A stretch of 64,000 nucleotides of DNA from Eledone cirrhosa (GCA_964016885.1 OZ024743.1:189525853-189589852); one strand, 5' to 3'; shown: positions 1 to 12,091, counted from the first letter of the stretch. The notes: generated by a model from the sequence alone, not told the origin. Made by a program: numbers and translations.

Positions 1-330
1 TCCTGATGGACTTCTCTCTCTTGCTCTCTCTCTCTCTTTATATATATATTATATATATATATCCAGGGAGTGTAACTTGGAGTTACTGTAGGTTCACCCG
101 GGTGAGCACTCGATGTTTAGGTTCACTTCAGAGTGGAGGTGTAGAGCTAGACAGAGTCTATTATAGTGAAAAGATAACAAGGACGATTGATTACTCCTTC
201 ATTACGTTTATTGGTTGGTGACGCGTGTTTCGCCAATAATCAGCTCAAGGTTTGATCTGTATCGATCTTACATGACTCTGTAATCTGCAGCTCACCGGAC
301 CCCTTGTAATGCTAGTAGAAAATATATATA
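1..330. repeat. Unrecognised repeat-like segment with CT and TA tracts
   Basis: Short CT and TA microsatellites (about 15-62) are followed by about 240 bp of mixed sequence containing a CpG-bearing stretch (gacgcgtgtttcgcc near 220-235). Short open frames here do not resemble known proteins and run into simple repeats. I see no gene. It could be the edge of a mobile element cut off by the window start. Confidence 0.3.
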
Positions 331-424
331 TATATATATATACATATGATGTGTGTGTGTGAATGTGTGTGTGTATATATATAAGGAGAGAGAGAGGGAG
401 TTGTATATATATATATATATATAT

Positions 425-600
425 GTCATCATTATCATAATTTAACATATGCGTTCCCTGATAGCAAGGGTTGGATCGGTCTACACAGATCAAGTCATTA
501 CTGAAGTGGGATTCGTGACATCCTAGATAGGCCAAGTGGTCTGTATCCTACATATATACAGTCTTTATTGAGTGTAGAGTAGAAGTTGTCATGTCTCTTG
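425..600. repeat. Cephalopod-type dispersed repeat, family E copy
   Basis: After a TA tract and an ATC-rich start, the sequence carries the series tagcaagggttggat, acagatcaagtcattactga and agttgtcatgtctcttgcaga. The same ordered blocks recur near 21500-21625, 33601-33840 and 37085-37445. The family begins with (ATC)n and has no coding capacity that I recognise, so it is probably a SINE or a LINE 3' tail. Confidence 0.5.
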
Positions 601-779
601 CAGATCACTCTCGTAAGTTTGTTGTTATTTCATTGTTATGCAATGTGTTTTGTAGAACATTTAATATTGTTTTAGAGTTAAACTAACCAGTATGCTTGTG
701 AGCTCATCAGTTTTTCTCAACTTGTAACCTTTAGGTCATAAACCTGTCTTTATTTTCCAAAGATCTCTCTCAATATTTT

Positions 780-1260
780 GTCAAAATAATATGGTGGATG
801 ACAAAACTTTCTCTACTAATTTCAATGGTTGGATAGATGCAAGATAGAAGAGTTGGCTGTCACCACCACCACTACAGACAAAACTAACAATAGCAACAAT
901 AAAAATAACAACACCAATAACTACAATAACAATACCACCACTAACAACACTAACAACAACAGCAACAGCAATGAAGACATCACCAACAATAACCAAAACT
1001 GAAAATCACCTGCAGAAGGAGGTATGCATGAACTTGATTTCCCACCACTGCCAAGGCCTGCCATTGTGAATACACTTCCCTTGCTACTATCAGCAACACC
1101 ACCACAACAATAACAAAAAATATAACACAAACAAACAACAAAAGCATAAGTAACAAAATCAATTACGACAACAGTAACAGCATCAATAATAACATGAACA
1201 GCAACAACAGCAATAACAACAATAACAACATTCACTTCAATGGATTCAAAAGTAGCTGAA
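780..1260. repeat. CAA/AAC-rich imperfect trinucleotide tract
   Basis: A long run dominated by caa, aac and aat triplets, interrupted by about 120 bp of ordinary sequence (1000-1110). The Val/Ile/Leu-rich minus-strand frames across it are a by-product of the repeat and are not credible proteins. Confidence 0.7.
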
Positions 1261-1424
1261 CTATTCCGAATAGACTTACAAAACAAAAAAGATGACATTT
1301 GGCACAAGCAGCCAGACTAATTTAGTACCAAAATACAAGAGCTGAAATAGCCATCCCACTGGTGGTGTTGGTATCAAGGGACCCCTTTCATCAGTTTTCC
1401 TAGGCATTTGGTCTTGATAGCTTT

Positions 1425-1965
1425 TCATCACTGCCTCAGCAAACAGGCATAGTACTCTTCATGGTGTGGCTCCTTTGATGATAGTCAATAAACACAATTC
1501 CTGTTGCATCCCAAAAAACTGTGGCCATCACCTTCCCTGCAGATAAAACGACCTTGGCCTACTTTGGAGCAGATGAGGAGAGGTGTTTCCACTGCATGGA
1601 CTGCATGTTTGTCTCTGGCTTGATGAAGTGATGAGCCCAATACTCATTCTGGGTTAGGAATCGTTCAAGGAAACTAGCTGGATCTGTCCCAAACAAGGTC
1701 ATATCTTTCAATGATGTGATCAGCCTGGCGGATTTTTGACCAGGTGTCAAAAGACATGGCACCCACTGAGCAGAAACATTTATCATGCCAAGTTCATTGT
1801 GCAGAATATTTTCAACCCTCTCATGGAAAAGGCTAATTGAATTGGCTATTTGAGTTATAGTCAATTGCTTTTCTTTCATCACCATGTGATGAACACGATC
1901 AATATTTTCCTTATTGGTGGCAGTTGCACGACATTAGATTCTTAGGTCATCTTCAAGACTCTCTT
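1425..1965 (-). pseudogene. mariner-family transposase remnant
   Basis: Cut-and-paste DNA transposase fragment. The longest open piece (1559-1885, 108 aa) has the mariner series LTITQIA (helix-turn-helix), LGMINVSAQWVPCLLT, then SFLERFLTQNEYW and SMQWKH, in the usual order and spacing. Upstream in frame there is ATNKENIDRVHHMV, also typical. After a stop at 1559 the same frame resumes with KVMATVFWDATGI, which holds the second-Asp region of the DD34D-type core. The first catalytic Asp, normally in T-x-D-E-x-W, is Asn here (residue 80 of the open piece). With internal stops this copy is dead. Terminal inverted repeats were not located. Family assignment is confident; subfamily is not. Confidence 0.85.
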
Positions 1966-3430
1966 CCCCTCTTAAATGCTGCTGCCCACATTTGCCCTGT
2001 CAGTAAATGGTGTCACCAACTACTGTAGGAACCATGTCTGCATGATTGTCCTTAGAAACTAAATAAACCTTTTTTCTACAAGTACTTGATTACACCACCA
2101 TGCCAAATTTTGTTTATTTTCAATAGAAGTTGCTACTAGTTATTTTTAAAATCTTCTTTGAACAGTCAGGTGTCATTTTACCTGAAAAAAAACAAAACAA
2201 TGTAGTTATCAATAAGAAGAGCTGAAATTAATGCATGCAGCATTTCACTGCACTTGCATCACATTTTCATAGTCAACTTTTCAGGCAACCATTGAATCCT
2301 GGCACTTCATTTATCAACCTTTAAATTGTGAAAACCAAAGTTGACCTCAGCAAGATCTGAATCCAGGACACAAAAAATCAGAACAAATGCAACAAAGCAC
2401 TTCCTCTTTTGCCAATTTGATGTCTTTCTCAAGTAAATTCATGTTGAATACCTTTTACCATAGGTTTACTTGATCAGAAATGAGCTGGGGCTCAATAACA
2501 CTACCATACATGATTTCTGATAATAGCCTGAACATTTAATAAACACCTAAAATATGTATAATGTTTACCTATTTACACACTATTAAGTTAGCTAAAAGTA
2601 AGTTTTGTGTGAAAGATGGCATCTACAGCTGATAAATTAGAATGTTCACCTTAAATATAATCATTATCATTTATTGTCAATAAAGCAAACACATTTTAGA
2701 CAAATTCTGTCAATAAACAAATGAAATAATTATTGGAACATCAAATTTGTATTTGTGAATGTAAACATAATTGTGTCCATGTAAATATTTATGTAAACAT
2801 ATTTACATGTGTAAACATTCCTGTAAATATATTTATTCTTAAGTAATTTTCATAATGTAAACAGTTATTATTACCAATTTTCATAATGTAAACAGTTATT
2901 ATTACCAATTTTCTATTTGTAATCAGATTTATTCATATTGAAAAATTGTGCATGATAAAGAGTTAGCATGTGATCAGAAAATGATGAAATGATAAATTTG
3001 ATAGTTCTTGTTAGAATATATATTAGCTCTCACATAACAGAGGCGGGTATTCACATATCAGTTTGTAAATAATTTATAAAAGTGACTTTTATGGGTAAAT
3101 AGTTATATTGCTGTTTTGACAGCAAACAAAGAAGATGAGTTATAGAAAATACCTTAAGGTTTTTAATTAATTCACTTTGTTCTTTTATATGATTTATACC
3201 TTCTGCTACAGCCATGCTTGATGAACTGAGTCCAAGGGTTTCAGGTGTTTTATATATATGCACAGAGAAGCACACACACACACATACACACAGATATTGT
3301 AACTTAGCTGTTTTACCAAAAAGAGATTGATAAAATAAGTTAATGAAAAAGAATTGATATGATTAACTAAATCAATGCAGCGCCCCAACATGGTCTCAGT
3401 CCACTGTCTGAAACTAATAAAAGAATATAT
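1966..3430. other. No gene seen; AT-rich, decayed SINE and a short tandem duplication
   Basis: No credible coding frame. A decayed tRNA-SINE body on the minus strand is suggested at about 2310-2390 (caaagttgacctcagcaagatctgaatcc). At about 2848-2913 a 33-bp unit containing ttcataatgtaaacagttat is exactly duplicated in tandem. The minus frames at 3051-3391 contain a CA repeat and look like noise. Confidence 0.5.
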
Positions 3431-3439
3431 ATATATATA

Positions 3440-3835
3440 TAGTAATAATAATAAATTTGAAGACTAAAATCCAAAGAGGGCTCGATAAGGATAAATATAT
3501 ATCAAATATATAAGAACCGTAGAGCAAATATTTATTAAAATAACAGATTAAAGTTTAAGCAAAGAATCGCTGCTTTCACCCTTAACGGGATCTTCTGAAA
3601 CTATCAAAGTCAACCTGTAAACGCAGAGCTGGATATTTAAAAAAACGTTGCAACTGGAGGAAGACAGGAAGACGATATCGTCTTCCTGTCTTCCTCCAGT
3701 TGCAACGTTTTTTTAAATATCCAGCTCTGCGTTTACAGGTTGACTTTGCTAGTTTCAGAAGATCCCGTTAAGGGTGAAAGCAGCGATTCTTTGCTTAAAC
3801 TTTAATCTGTTATTTTAATTAATATATATATACAT
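3440..3835. mobile_element. Family A foldback element, near-perfect 144-bp arms
   Basis: Positions 3533-3676 and 3677-3820 are nearly perfect reverse complements around a central gacgat/atcgtc with no spacer. The outer left flank (3440-3532, with agtaataataataaatttga and agagggctcgataagg) recurs at 22230 and, inverted, at 23985-24060. Each arm holds the block agaagatcccgttaagggtg. This is a member of the family found beside the Penelope-like fragment at 23.4-23.75 kb. I infer a head-to-head fusion of two terminal repeats, as PLE-type repeats often show. There is no protein-coding capacity. Confidence 0.75.
3735..3810 (+). ncRNA. Hammerhead-like ribozyme motif in family A (variant core)
   Basis: Folded by eye as a three-way junction. 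Stem I is ACAGGTT with AATCTGT plus AGTTT with AAACT. The core strand is CAGAAGA (canonical CTGANGA, so one change, U4 to A). Stem II is CCC/GGG. GAAA follows, then stem III AGCA/TGCT and H17 = T. A mirror copy lies on the minus strand at 3543-3618. The U4 change should impair cleavage, so this is a ribozyme relic or an unusual variant. No activity is shown. Confidence 0.5.
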
Positions 3836-4960
3836 TTTCTGTCTATCAAATTCACCACAAGTCGTTGGTACAGTCTAACTATTGCAAGGGCTGCACATCA
3901 GGATTGAACCCTGGAGCACATGGCTGCAATGAAAATATTTTACCCCCACGAGCATGCGAACATAAATAATATCGGTAAGATGTAAGCCAATATAATCTAT
4001 AACATTGTTGAGTTAATTGGTTACTCAACTTATATCCCCACTATGTTCAGGTAGCAAGGAGGTTTGCTAGGAACCCACTAAGACAAAAACAAAACTCTTC
4101 AGAGGCTGGACGAATTTAGCAGAGTCCACAGCCTCCTAATATCCCAGCATGATGCTATAGATATATTTGAGGTAGTAATGAACCATGTATTAGGACCACT
4201 AGGAGCGTTGAACTATTTTTAGTCAAAACACCCATCCTAGGAGATGGCAAATCCAAATTCAAATCACACTATCTTCAGATAAAGCAGATTTTCAACTAGG
4301 GACAAATAGTTTCAGTATTTCATGAGTGCAAGAAATAGATGAAGACTAATTGATACAAACCTGACAGAAGTATCGGCATTGAGCCAGGTAGTTTCTAGCT
4401 AAACTCCATCAAGTTTATGACACCTCCTGTACCTTGTCTCATCTCTAGATATCTTAAATATGTCTTGTCACTGGTCTCAAATAATTCAGGATGAGAGAGT
4501 GATGCTGTGCAAGTCATAGTTTTTGGTCCAACCATCAAAAATTGTACCTAACTTCTGTGATGATGGAGAATTGACAAAGTAGTAGATGTGGATATTCTGG
4601 CAGTAGTGAAATCTGCACACAGGTGGATTATGATTCTCATTGTCTTCTACTAACCAAAGAAACAGTGGAACCTGGTATCATCCTGAATGACTAAGAAGCC
4701 ATCTACAGGAATACACTCCTCCCCTCCTATGAAGAAGTGACTCGAAAATGCATCCTAATTATTTACTTCTTCATCATACCTAGACCAGTTAACTGTAACT
4801 AACAGTGATTCCGTGCAACAGTTGAAACAATGCAAAACACAAAAACATACTTACATTCACTTTCATAACATGAAACATATATACTCTCCTGGACAACACC
4901 AAAACTGACAGAGCAGAAAGATATACTGCTTTGAATGCCATATAATTCACTTGCTACATT
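3836..4960. other. No gene seen; possible decayed tRNA-like SINE at the left edge
   Basis: At 3890-3935 the minus strand has CCAGGGTTCAATCCTG, which fits a Pol III B box, but no convincing A box lies at the right distance. The rest shows no long open frame and no recognisable element. Confidence 0.3.
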
Positions 4961-5330
4961 GTGTATATTGCCACACTATCAGAAACATGCTTCACTAAAG
5001 ACAGCCAACAGACTAAGAGTTGTGCTGGCTACACCTTATGTTGGTTTTGTATTTTATCATGGCACCAACACCTGAGAGATTGTCATAAGCCCCACCAGAT
5101 AGAAGAGGTCTCTTTACTGTATATCATTTCTATTAACTCATCATTCTATTTTCAATCACCACTAGAATGATTAACATATGTCTGTCCAGACTTGAGTCCT
5201 CTTTCACCATCGCAATATGTACTGGGTGCTGCATTTTATCACGGCATCAGTAATAGAGAGATTGTCATAAACCCAGCCAGACTGGGGTTCTCTCTACCTT
5301 ATATTCTCTTTGTTCAATCGCCAACTCCAT
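4961..5330. repeat. Tandem pair of family E-like blocks, ~189-bp period
   Basis: The block gtattttatcatggcacc...gagagattgtcataagcccc (about 5046-5100) recurs as gcattttatcacggcatc...gagagattgtcataaaccca (about 5233-5285). The wording matches the internal part of the family E repeats at 33770 and 37310. The 69-aa plus frame crossing it is not credible as a gene. Confidence 0.45.
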
Positions 5331-6490
5331 AGCAGAATACACCCACTTTAAAACTGTAACAAATCTTACAAAATACAGATGGTTCTGAATCAATTGCAGA
5401 TCAACCTTGTTCAAGAATCTTCATTCTATTGTAAGATTATTTTATTATTTCTCAAATAATTGATCTGGATAGCTCGTTTGATAACAGAAAGAATTCTAAA
5501 AGTTTATGTTTTCCGAAATCGGTCCTTATTTTACTTTTAATTGACTCTTACAAAAAGCAGGGGTGTGGTGTAGCTGTTCCAAAAACCTGGATGCACACTC
5601 AAACTGTTATTTTCTTCAAGGAACCAGCCATAGAAACCAAGCCAACAATGAGCTGTGGTCACCTGAGAAATCTAGCCTCAGTACATAACAACCTATCTAA
5701 ACCATGTAAGCATAGTAAACAGAATTTAAATGGTGATGATGATAACGTTATTGAGTTCCAGACACATATAATCTTCAATTACCTGATTTTCAATAGTTTG
5801 TTTCACTTGTCTGCACTCTATGTTCAATTCTGACATGCTTCAGGTCTCTAAAATTAGATATGCACTTGAAATTTGTAACCTTAGTTCACATAATTATATG
5901 CATCCTCTATTGTTTGTAGAACAATAACAGCAAGTAATTTTTATAAAGATTCAATTTCTTTACAAAGCCTATATTACGAATATCACTGAGTGCTCTACAA
6001 GTTTCTTTTGAATATTTGTTATACTTCCCATATATTTTATAATTTATAAATTACATAGTCTCCAATTCTGAAAATTCTATGTCCCTTGAAGATAAAAATT
6101 CTACAAATCATAATTTTTACATGTTTCTAAAATAAACAAGATATATAAATTTATAAGATAAAGTTCTAAAGATCATGTTAAAAATCTCTTATGAGAAAAG
6201 AAACTGTTTAATTTAATAAGGTGAAAGATATTACACTATTGAGCTGTAACCCAAGTTTCCTCTAAACATATTGTTCAGTTAGATAAATATATACTGAAAA
6301 AATTGTTATAAATATTTGAAAACTAATTCAAAAAGCCAAATATGTCATATATCATAAACTATATTGTAAATAGCATTTCTGAACATAGCATTGTCAGTTC
6401 TTTAAAGTCAATCAAAAGTTTTCTTTTACTTTTTGAAGTATAGTTTCCTAAATCACTCTCTGTATATAGAGATAGATAGCTAGAAAGATA
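5331..6490. other. No gene seen; AT-rich unique sequence
   Basis: Low-complexity AT-rich DNA. The 80-aa frame at 5591-5833 has no recognisable domain and no supporting context. Confidence 0.4.
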
Positions 6491-6497
6491 CAGACAC

Positions 6498-6501
6498 ACA
6501 G

Positions 6502-6578
<77 letters not shown>
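6498..6578. repeat. (CA)n followed by (TA)n microsatellite
   Basis: About 50 bp of near-pure CA dinucleotide, then a TA run. The Cys-Val-rich minus-strand frames here are translations of the repeat. Confidence 0.9.
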
Positions 6579-6777
6579 ACTTAATTATAATACTATGATG
6601 TCTGTTGAGAGAAAATATTTTATTTTGATGTAAAATATTTAGAATAAAAACCATATAATAAAGAATTGTTTTGCAGTTCTTTGATATCAAACTGTCATTT
6701 TCTTGTTGTAAACATTATTACTAAAATAGTATAACCATTATAATTTCTCTCTTTCTTTATGAGTATATATATATATG

Positions 6778-6912
6778 TACATCATCATCATCATCGTTTA
6801 ACGTCCATATTCCACGCTTACATATATCATTATTATCATCATCATCATCATCGTTTAACTTCTACTTTCCATGCTGGCATGGGTTAGATGGGGCATGTAT
6901 ATATATATATAT
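6778..6912 (-). mobile_element. Two stacked RTE/SINE 3' tails
   Basis: Read on the minus strand, the sequence has two successive conserved 3' ends: one with ctaacccatgccagcatgga ... gttaaacgatgatgatgatg and a second ending at (ATC)n near 6783. These are the short terminal remnants left by heavily 5'-truncated insertions of the LINE/SINE family seen intact at 24.3 kb. Confidence 0.65.
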
Positions 6913-7232
6913 TTATATATATATATATATCATCATCATCATCATCATCACCGTTTACGTCCGTTCTTCCACGCTAGCATGGGTTAGACGGGTTGTCCTG
7001 TTGTGGGCAGTGTCTGGTCGGCTGACCATGCCTTGCTCATACAGGAACTGATTTGGCTGGATTTCTACAGCTGGATGCCCTTCCTAACACCAACCTCATT
7101 TACAGTGAGTGCTGGGTGCTTTTTCGTGGCGCCTACACGTCCACTTTACAGTGTGGGCTGGGTGCTTTTTTGCCGTGGCACCTCCACGACCATCTTGCGG
7201 TGGGAGGTGTGGGGGCATATTGTCTATATGCT

Positions 7233-7559
7233 TCAGCTTGTACCCATGGGAGGTCGGGTACTCTGTATTACTGCGTGACGCCAGAGGTCGCGGTCGTGTG
7301 TCATCGCCTTTGAGAGGTGTAATTGGGTAAGGTCGGCTTTTATCACCTCATCCCAGGTCATCATGGGTCTCCCCACTCCGCGGTTTCCATCAACTTCTAG
7401 TGCTCTGCACCTTTTTATGCAGCTGTCATCCTTCATACGCATCACATGTCCATACCAGCACAACCGCCTCTCCTGCACACAGCATTTGATTCCCCTTATG
7501 CTCAGTCTCTCTCTCAATTCATTTATGCTTTGTCGTTCACGTATATTACTGTTACACAT
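7233..7559 (-). pseudogene. C-terminal piece of the same LINE ORF
   Basis: Continues the element above after a small deletion and frame change. Residues RRLCWYGHVMRM, GVGRPMMTWDEVI and THDRDLWRHAV match the conserved C-terminus of this LINE family (RTRWYGHVMRM and KTWDELI in the 24-kb copy). This copy keeps the CGACAAAG context that lost one base in the 24-kb copy, so it shows the ancestral reading frame there. The 3' UTR follows directly. Confidence 0.8.
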
Positions 7560-7789
7560 CCATCGTTTCTCTCTAATCTTCGTAAGTCTTCCACCTTCAG
7601 CGCCCAGGTCTCACTACCATGCAACATTGATGTTCGGATACACGCATCATACAGTCTGCCTTTCATTCTGAGGGAGAAGCCTTTTGCAGCTAGCAGTGGT
7701 AGTAGTTCCCTAAACTTCTTCCATCCCGTTCTTACCCTAGTTATTGTACTTTCTGAACACCCACCTCCGCTGCTAATTCGGTCACCTAG

Positions 7790-8368
7790 TTAGCAGAAGC
7801 TGTCTACTGTTTCTACAGAGCCCTCCCAGAGATTGGTGGTACTTGTTTCCTGTGGCTGTTTGCTGCTTGCTGTCCCAGCACAGCTGCTGCATGTGAAGTC
7901 TACATTCTTAATTAAGCTTCCTGAGATCCCTCTACATCTCTTGTGTACCCATTGTTTGCATTTGGGGCAGAGAATGGAGTTCCTACCTACACCTTTCCTA
8001 CATACTGAGCAAGGCCATTTCCCTGAGGGGATCTGGGTTCTGTTTTCTCGTCTACCTACAAGGACCTTAGTCTTTGTCATGCTGACTTTGAGACCCTTTC
8101 TTTCTAGTCCCTGCTTCCAAGTTTGGAATTTATTCTCTAGTTCTACCATAGATTCAGCTATGAGTGCGAGATCATCAGCATACAGGAGTTCCCATGGGCA
8201 TACGGTCTTAAACTCCTCCGTTATTACCTGCAGGACTATGATGAACAGGAGGGGGCTAAGAACAGAGCCCTGGTCGACCCCAACCTGTACGCTAAATTCC
8301 TCGCTATACTCATTGCTAATCCTAACTTTGCTGACTGCTCCCCTATACATGGCTTGTACCACTTTCAC
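7790..8368 (-). pseudogene. RTE LINE reverse transcriptase fragment with PHD-type finger
   Basis: Open 192-aa piece. It holds VGVDQGSVLSPLLF (RT motif B), LLYADDLALIAES (motif C, catalytic YADD intact), then a C4HC3 finger: CSVC, CPKC, WVHKRC and CSSC with spacing C-x2-C-x10-C-x2-C-x4-H-x2-C-x14-C-x2-C. It ends at a stop in VDSFC, where the 24-kb copy reads VDSFRYLGD, so this is a premature nonsense change. RT motif A lies beyond the truncation. The protein would normally perform target-primed reverse transcription; this copy cannot. Confidence 0.85.
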
Positions 8369-8463
8369 AAGCCATTAATCTACTCCTAGTTTTCTAAGAG
8401 CCCACCAGATTACAGCACGTGGAACTCTGTCAAAGGCTTTCTCAAGGTCGACAAATGCCAAGT

Positions 8464-8466
<3 letters not shown>

Positions 8467-8505
<39 letters not shown>

Positions 8506-8546
8506 GCTGGCATGGGTTAGATGGGGCATGTATATATATATATATA
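8467..8546. repeat. (TA)n microsatellite and distal copy of a 43-bp direct repeat
   Basis: A pure TA run marks the 5' junction of the truncated LINE. It is followed at 8503-8545 by the second copy of the 43-bp direct repeat that also occurs at 6870-6912. Confidence 0.7.
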
Positions 8547-8699
8547 TACTAAAAATTAATGTGTCCCTAATACTTAGACATCTCAATGAATGGGTAAAAT
8601 ATACAGCTAAAATTTCACTGAAAGAAGCAATTTAACATATATAAACTTATGCCAAAAAAGAGACTTATTTAGAGGTGACCATTACTTGCTTTGTTATAG

Positions 8700-9240
8700 C
8701 TACATCACTGGATTGTGAGAGTTTTCCTGGTATCTAATAGTGTTACTCATTGCACCACCCCCTCTAGTAGTTTACTGCTTTTGGTCTGGGGGTGTATATT
8801 TATCTGGCAAGATGGAGCCTGCTTATATTGCAACTAACCATCGTCTTCTGGTGGGTGTATCACTATCTACTACCTATAACCCATTCTCTAGGTTCTCAAA
8901 CGTTTTGAGCCACCCAACCCCACACGGCCACATATTACCCTCAGCACCCCTATACCTATTTCCAGAGAGACCTACCTACATGCAAATTGTAAATAATATA
9001 TAATAAATAAAATCGTTAATGCATATATTGTAAATAATATAATATATACTACGTATGAATAAATATTATGTTTCTTATTTTACTATATTTAAATATAATA
9101 TTTAATATTTAATATACTATATCATCTCTACCACCCCCTTAGGCTCTAGCACTCTGTGGACCTTTTCAATGCCCCCGGAGAGCAGTAGCACCCATTCTAG
9201 CAGAACTGCTCTACCGAGAAATTGTGTTTATTATACATGA
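8700..9240. other. Unrecognised, moderately GC-rich segment
   Basis: Contains gcaccaccccctctagtagt and later cccattctagcagaactgct; a similar phrase (cccattctctagcagaacag) occurs at 54350, so part of this is a dispersed repeat. The 87-aa plus frame (8740-9003) has no recognisable domain. I cannot name the element. Confidence 0.3.
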
Positions 9241-11070
9241 AAATATTGTGCATACTTTCTTGTGTAATCTATATTGACATATATATACTTACAAGTTTGG
9301 TCAGAACAGAATGATATTTCTTAATCACAGAATAATGTGATCAGAAAGCTAGTGTTAAATTGTCATCTGATATAATTATTTGAAATGTTTTGATAAATAT
9401 ACCATAAGCAAAACTCTAATAACTTGCTTTGTAGACTAGTATCAAAACACAGTGGAGGTTAAAATGACACAATTAATCTTCTTCAAAGGTAGAAAGAAAA
9501 ATAAATGATAACTATTTATTCAATAAATATAGTCTGATTGGTTTCATCTGCTTGAAGAATAGAAGAGGAAATAATCTAATATCTAGTATAATGAGGTTCC
9601 GGACTTGGCTAAATTTGATTTTCATTTCAAATTGATGTGAAGGTTTACTTTTTGTACGTTAAAGGTACATATTTAAATTACTTCAATCTAAATTGACAAT
9701 GATCAACTTAATATGCTCTGGGGTGTGTGGACCCTAGGAGTACACATGAGCATGTTTTGACAAAAGTGACGATTTTCAAATGAATCTAATGTTTGTGTTA
9801 ATAGTCCAATTTGAACATGGTTGGTTTCATTTACTTTCAAGGGAATATCTTAAATCGTATTTACAAATATTTTATTTGTAAGACTATTTGTTTAATATAT
9901 CATTTGACAGATAATTAAAAATACAATTAAGAACGGACTTTATTCAATATTATGTTCATGATTTATAAAGGCAATATCAACAATTTCTAAGAACAAAAAC
10001 GTAAACAAGGCAAAAATTAATGCCTTAAAGGAACATAAAAGCAGTTGATATCACTGAAAACCCAACTAACTTAGAACTCTTGATTTTGTCGGGTCCTAAT
10101 ATTTTACTGTCTTTTGAACTAATTCTCACAAATAATTCATGTGGTTGATGAGGATGGAAGTGCATACCAACATAGTTTTCCACATTATGTTATGAACCTG
10201 CTGGATACCTTTTTGAACATAGGAGATCCTCTTGAGGAAGTCACTGCAGCCTGGTGACACTAAACAATAATGTAATACCAAAAGTAATTTGATATTCTGG
10301 ATTGTCCAAGAACCCAACTAATATAAGTTATTATCTCAGAAGTTAAATTTTTAGAAAACTTGAAACCTGTTCTTGACAGAATTAAGTGTTTTGTTGTGAA
10401 ACATCAAAATATCTTTGTGGCATATTGAAACTGAAGATGAATAAATACATTAGTAGTAATCCAGAATATTTAAATGTTAGCCATTTCATTTCAACATATA
10501 ACTGCGGCTTTTGCTTAACACCAAAATCGGTCCTTGGGTGGGTAGGCATGCGATAAAAGACATTCCAGCCACAACAATTCCATCATTTTGTACACCAATG
10601 ACAACAAATTAGCAATACATTAGTGGAATCATAAGAGCATCAGATAGAATAATATTTGGTAATTGTTCTGTCTTTCTTCACTCTGAGTTCAAAACTCGGT
10701 GAGGTCAACTTCGGTCATCAGCTTTTTGAGGGCAATTAAATATGTATCAGTCAAGAACTGAGGTCAATTCTTCCTTTATATCCCTTTCTCACTTCTCAGG
10801 AACTAATCAGCTGTGCTCATACTTGGCAAGTGTATGGCCTCTGTCAGGTTTCAAATGTCCAATACATGCTATACAGTACTGCAGAACCCCTATAATTCAA
10901 CGAATAGTTACATGTCCATACATACATATATATCAATGATTAAATTATCAATGGTGTCCTATCTTTCTTTTTAAATGTTGGAGATTGATTGAGAAAATTT
11001 GGCTGTTAATTGTACCCGCTTATTTAGGGTTTTTCTATTTGGTTTGTTTCAACTAATAGTAGTAGAGTAA
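9241..11070. other. No gene seen; AT-rich with one decayed tRNA-SINE
   Basis: At about 10660-10740 the plus strand has ctgagttcaaaactcggtga then ggtcaacttcggtcatc, matching the B box and downstream body of the tRNA-SINE seen at 51746. Small frames at 10126-10317 and 10742-10939 have no recognisable domains. Confidence 0.4.
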
Positions 11071-11081
11071 TTGTTGCTTTA

Positions 11082-11310
11082 ACAATTTAGCATTTACATT
11101 ATTCTACATTTACTATTATATTTTCACAGTAAAGGCTTTATCTTACATAATTATCTCACATAATATCGAATCTATGATATTTTGATGATATTTATTTTGA
11201 GAACAATACCTTAACATCGGTATGAGTGGCCAGTTACAGCCAGTTTGAACAGAAAGAGGTGAGAGCATTCTGGCCGGATACAGCCAGTTTAATTGCTAAT
11301 GGGTTAATAT
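11082..11310. mobile_element. MITE-like repeat, family C, copy 1
   Basis: Runs from tttagcatttacattattct to gccagtttaattgctaatgg. The same ordered blocks (catttactattatattttca, gagaacaataccttaaca, gccagtttgaacagaaag) recur at 44390-44790 and 57228-57570. The ends are short inverted repeats of consensus CCCTTTAGCATTTA. It has no coding capacity. A non-autonomous DNA transposon is likely; the superfamily is not determined. Confidence 0.55.
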
Positions 11311-12060
11311 ACAGAAGTATGCAAGAAATGTTAGTATTAGTATGTACATTATTTTAGGTAGGTGTAAAATAAGTTGCTGAGTAAAATTTTAATTAGAATC
11401 TTGTAGAAAGTTTTCAGCTGTTCAGTTCTTTGATATCTTATCAATGTTGCCATTTCTGGTCTGTTCATTTTTGTTTTTGTTTTGATTTTTCTTCAAGAAG
11501 AGGGCAATTACTTTCTTAACTACTTAGACTGATCACATTAGATTATATCAAATTATATGATTTGTCTTCTGATAATGTGACAAGAAATTGGCACTTGAAA
11601 TCTCTATGCTGCTATACACACATACAAATTGATTTTTGTTATTACTTTGTATGTTTGATAGTAATGTTACTGTGGATTGTGTTGTTAGTGTGATGGTTTC
11701 TGTCTTCAGCAGGTTTTAATGTTTTATATAATAGGGAGTTCTAAATTTGCTTGACCTTCTGGGTGAACTAAACATTAATGTGATTAGGTATGATGCATCT
11801 GACAATACCATGTTAAATCTAATAAAATTGTTTAATGAATTGTATACTTTAACTACAGTAGTTTAAAGGAAGTAAATGATATGCATAACAGATAGACACC
11901 TTTGATTTATGTTTACATACTGACAACATAAGAACATATTTTCAAAACTATGCATGAATTTCATAGTAACTTCTATTCTCCTTGGCAACATGTTTATATG
12001 TGTGACAGAAATTTATCAGGGGGGCGGGGGGGAGCTGTCCACCAGGGAATATTTTTCAGC
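11311..12060. other. No gene seen
   Basis: AT-rich sequence with no credible open frame, recognisable repeat or RNA gene. Confidence 0.4.
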
Positions 12061-12091
12061 CCTCTTCTCTGCTTATTATAGTACTTTTGAC

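Larger units (their letters stand above)
6930..8466 (-). mobile_element. 5'-truncated RTE-type LINE copy
   Basis: Minus-strand copy of the same family as the element at 24.3-28.1 kb. It runs from the catalytic end of the reverse transcriptase (break inside KAFVDLEK at a TA tract, 8466) through the PHD-type finger, the C-terminal region and the 3' UTR to the (ATC)n tail at 6931-6950. A 43-bp segment (catgctggcatgggttagat plus TA) is directly repeated at 6870-6912 and 8503-8545, either side of the copy, and is probably a long target-site duplication. 5' truncation is typical of target-primed reverse transcription. Confidence 0.85.

Noticed and set aside
220..245. Minus-strand CTGATTATTGGCGAAAC considered as a hammerhead
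   Set aside because: Invariant G8 is U and there is no room for stem II between the core strands; stem I does not pair.
921..1307. 128-aa Val/Leu-rich minus-strand frame resembling a membrane protein
   Set aside because: Reverse translation of a CAA/AAC tract; the hydrophobicity is compositional.
6359..6690. Cys/Val-rich minus-strand frames suggesting a secreted cysteine-rich peptide
   Set aside because: They are translations of a (CA)n microsatellite.
7833..8378. 181-aa plus-strand frame
   Set aside because: Antisense shadow of the truncated LINE at 6.9-8.5 kb.
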